7,866 nucleotides of DNA from positions 1 through 7,866 of the forward strand of contig JAHFBS010000034.1 of assembly GCA_023249895.1 (NCBI GenBank), given 5' to 3'. A model generated the notes under the pieces. It did no database searches and was not told where the DNA came from. It saw only the letters and a list, made by a program, of their open reading frames with translations. Made by a program: the position numbers and the translations under genes. This DNA comes from a bacterium. Lineage in GTDB: Bacteria > Babelota > Babeliae > Babelales > RVW-14. The stretch's first letter is position 1, and every line of letters begins with the position of its first letter. Shown here one piece after another: positions 6,470 to 7,866 of the stretch.

Positions 6470-7582
6470 CTATTCCTTTATATTTTTGACGTTAACCAGT
6501 GCAGTGTCCGCATGATCGACTTTCCATTTTTTCGCCATTGCAATGCGGTCAGCAAAAGCGGGGTGCTGCGGATCATTCTTGAATTCTAAAATTTGTTGAT
6601 TGAGAAGATTTTGCAAAAGCTCAATTTGCTTGTTGTTAGTATTGTTTTTTAGAGTGCTTAAGTGGTTAGAGAGAAATTGTGCGTCCTGTTCCATTTTTGG
6701 GGTATTGGCGGCTATAAGCCCATGTAAAGATGTCATAGCTTTGATGAAGGCGTCAGGATCAGCAGTCAATTCAAGCGCAGCTTGATCAGCATAAATTTCA
6801 CCTTTAATCCCAAGCCCACGAAATAACAACATGTATCGCATAATGATGTTATAGAGCATAATTAAGAATGTACCTGCGCTAAGTCCTGAGGAAAGTGGAA
6901 CAAGCCAATTGACTGTATTTCTTATTAAAAAGGTAGAATTTTCCTTCAAAAAGCACGTAAGACAGCTCGCTAAAATACTCATTAGAGCATACAAATAAAA
7001 AGTTTTTAGGTATTTCTTATCTTCGCTTATAATATTTTTTTCAGTTCCAACTGCACGAGCTAAAACTACCTTTATAGCCGCATCTGTTGACAATGCCTGC
7101 AAGCATTTATAGCCAATTATGATACATGAAATACTTGTATCTAATCCGCAGAAAAGGCTTATACAGTTATCGTTACAAAAGCTTGTACTTAAACAGATCA
7201 ATGGTTTGGCAATGCCACATTTTACAGAAAGATCATTTAGGATTGCATGTAAACGTGGTGCTCGCTTGTGTGAAAGTGGAATCAACCTATTAGCGGCATA
7301 TGAAGCATTTAGAGTAGAGAAAAAAACCCGCAAAATATTTTCCTGATTTTCAGGTAAAGTTTCTTGGCTTATTGCTTCTTCAAGATATCCCATAGCCGCA
7401 ATTGCTCTCAATTGTTCTGAGAAACTATCTTTCAAGCATTCTTGTATATCATCTGAACGCAGAACATTTTCAACTTCAGTGACAATGGTATTTGATGTCG
7501 GAGAATTATCTGTTTGTGTGGCGCCAAGGTAGCAAAAGGCAATCGAAATCATTGCAGAAAAAAATATACGCGTTTTGTTCAT
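6470..7582 (-). CDS. Exported M48-like protein lacking the HExxH zinc motif (probable pseudopeptidase)
   Basis: A 370-residue protein with an N-terminal signal peptide (Lys3, Arg5, hydrophobic 7-20, cleavage perhaps after A21). The body follows the layout of M48 (HtpX/Ste24/BepA-like) zinc metallopeptidases: ALSTDAAIKVVLARAVGTEKN (from residue 163) aligns by eye with the L...DELxAVLAHELGHIKN segment, two membrane-type helices follow (about 195-212 and 227-254), then GEIYADQAALELTADPDAFIKAM (from 261), matching the third-ligand region E-x-x-AD-x-AA-x-LTGDP-A, and finally HPAFADRI (340-347), matching HPP-x-x-RI. The HExxH itself reads RAVGT, so both histidines and the catalytic Glu are missing while Glu262 remains. 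Seven cysteines lie in 122-160. It has its own promoter, AAGGAG 11 nt before the ATG, and is coupled to the small membrane protein. The M48 link rests on motif comparison by eye. Confidence 0.8.
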   Translation of the reverse strand: MNKTRIFFSAMISIAFCYLGATQTDNSPTSNTIVTEVENVLRSDDIQECLKDSFSEQLRAIAAMGYLEEAISQETLPENQENILRVFFSTLNASYAANRLIPLSHKRAPRLHAILNDLSVKCGIAKPLICLSTSFCNDNCISLFCGLDTSISCIIIGYKCLQALSTDAAIKVVLARAVGTEKNIISEDKKYLKTFYLYALMSILASCLTCFLKENSTFLIRNTVNWLVPLSSGLSAGTFLIMLYNIIMRYMLLFRGLGIKGEIYADQAALELTADPDAFIKAMTSLHGLIAANTPKMEQDAQFLSNHLSTLKNNTNNKQIELLQNLLNQQILEFKNDPQHPAFADRIAMAKKWKVDHADTALVNVKNIKE

Positions 7583-7586
7583 AATC

Positions 7587-7624
7587 AGCCCAACTCCTTA
7601 AATATTTTGAAAAATAGCTGGGCT
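7587..7624 (-). repeat. Inverted repeat flanking the M48-like gene leader
   Basis: On the minus strand AGCCCAGC (7617-7624) and GTTGGGCT (7587-7594) are complementary over 8 positions with one G-T pair, separated by 22 nt that include most of the AAGGAG ribosome binding site. The outer arm abuts the -10 box, so with the proposed promoter most of it would not be transcribed. An operator-like role at the DNA level is then more natural than an RNA hairpin. Chance occurrence is possible. Confidence 0.4.
7594..7599 (-). promoter_or_regulatory. Ribosome binding site of the M48-like gene
   Basis: AAGGAG on the minus strand, 11 nt before ATG 7582. The spacing is at the long end of normal, but no other start with a better site is present and the ATG opens directly into the signal peptide. 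Confidence 0.65.
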
Positions 7625-7653
7625 ATAATACCATCTGTCAGCCAATGACTCAA
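7625..7653 (-). promoter_or_regulatory. Probable sigma70-type promoter of the M48-like gene
   Basis: TTGAGT (7648-7653) and TATTAT (7625-7630) on the minus strand are separated by exactly 17 nt. Transcription would start near 7618, about 35 nt before ATG 7582. It lies in the gap after the Nudix stop, so the M48-like gene and its small membrane partner can be expressed independently of the Nudix gene. Confidence 0.6.
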
Positions 7654-7675
7654 TTACTGCCCTGTTGCAATGTTG

Positions 7676-7866
7676 CTAAGAAAGTTCCGAATAAAATTCA
7701 TTGTTTTGCACGTAATCAAGCGCAAGCTTCACATAAGAACTCATATTTGAGGGTAAATTTTTTAGCGAAATCCACCGTAAGTCATCATGCTTATGTGGTT
7801 CCATAATGCATGGTTCGTTTTTCCATTCTGTTGCCTGCAAAAATACCCCTATCCGTTCTTCATTCG
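7676..7866 (-). CDS. Nudix hydrolase, C-terminal part (5' end outside window)
   Basis: The minus-strand frame is open from the window edge (first full codon at 7864) to a TAG at 7676-7678, giving 62 visible residues. The sequence ERIGVFLQATEWKNEP followed by MEPHKHDDLRWISLKNLP and a tail ending YVKLALDYVQNNEFYSE matches the C-terminal half of MutT/NUDIX-type nucleotide pyrophosphohydrolases, where the pattern EP-KC/HDDLRW-PLDNLP and a closing helix with FYSE are very characteristic. The Nudix box itself (G-x5-E-x7-REUxEExGU) would be upstream and is outside the window, so catalytic integrity and substrate cannot be judged. The next gene on this strand has its own promoter 20-odd nt after this stop. 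Confidence 0.87.
   Translation of the reverse strand, partial: NEERIGVFLQATEWKNEPCIMEPHKHDDLRWISLKNLPSNMSSYVKLALDYVQNNEFYSELS

Noticed and set aside
7043..7060. Frameshift or sequencing error as cause of the missing HExxH
   Set aside because: Flanking residues on both sides (VVLA and EKN) match the family in the same frame, so the differences are substitutions, not a shift.
7526..7582. Lipoprotein signal at Cys17 of the M48-like protein (and similarly Cys15 of the kinase-like protein)
   Set aside because: The residues before the cysteines (IAF and SIT) do not fit a lipobox well; ordinary signal-peptidase I cleavage is more likely.

Overview
The window reads as ordinary bacterial chromosome: densely packed genes, no RNA gene, no CRISPR array and no insertion sequence. 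No gene-free stretch exceeds 300 bases; the longest gaps are 6114-6251 and 3130-3251. Base composition is moderately AT-rich, more visibly so from about 6500 onward. Several proteins carry Sec-type signal peptides and Shine-Dalgarno signals are mixed in strength, which fits a diderm bacterium. The combination of exported P-loop kinase-like and exported degenerate M48-like proteins resembles host-associated lineages such as Dependentiae (TM6). That placement is an impression from style and is not proven by any marker here.

Left part, plus strand (2-3129): a housekeeping run of the C-terminal half of an ABC-F ATPase, then rarA (AAA+ recombination/replication-fork factor) starting on the ABC-F stop codon, then hisS (histidyl-tRNA synthetase) 12 nt later. 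A clear intrinsic terminator at 3166-3196 closes the run. A stand-alone DUF4143-type AAA ATPase (3252-4376) with its own strong ribosome binding site follows.

Right part, minus strand (7866 down to 4381): the C-terminus of a Nudix hydrolase; an exported M48-like protein whose HExxH zinc motif is replaced by RAVGT; a 71-residue two-helix membrane protein 2 nt behind it; an exported P-loop kinase-like protein with a clear sigma70-type promoter; and a PHP-family phosphoesterase of histidinol-phosphatase type 14 nt behind the kinase. The PHP gene converges on the DUF4143 gene with only 4 nt between stop codons.

The most interesting part is 6252-7582: an envelope-targeted metallopeptidase relative that keeps the M48 layout (two membrane helices, the downstream glutamate, the C-terminal HP...RI motif), has lost both histidines and the catalytic glutamate, carries seven cysteines within 39 residues just before the lost site, and appears translationally coupled to a tiny membrane protein.
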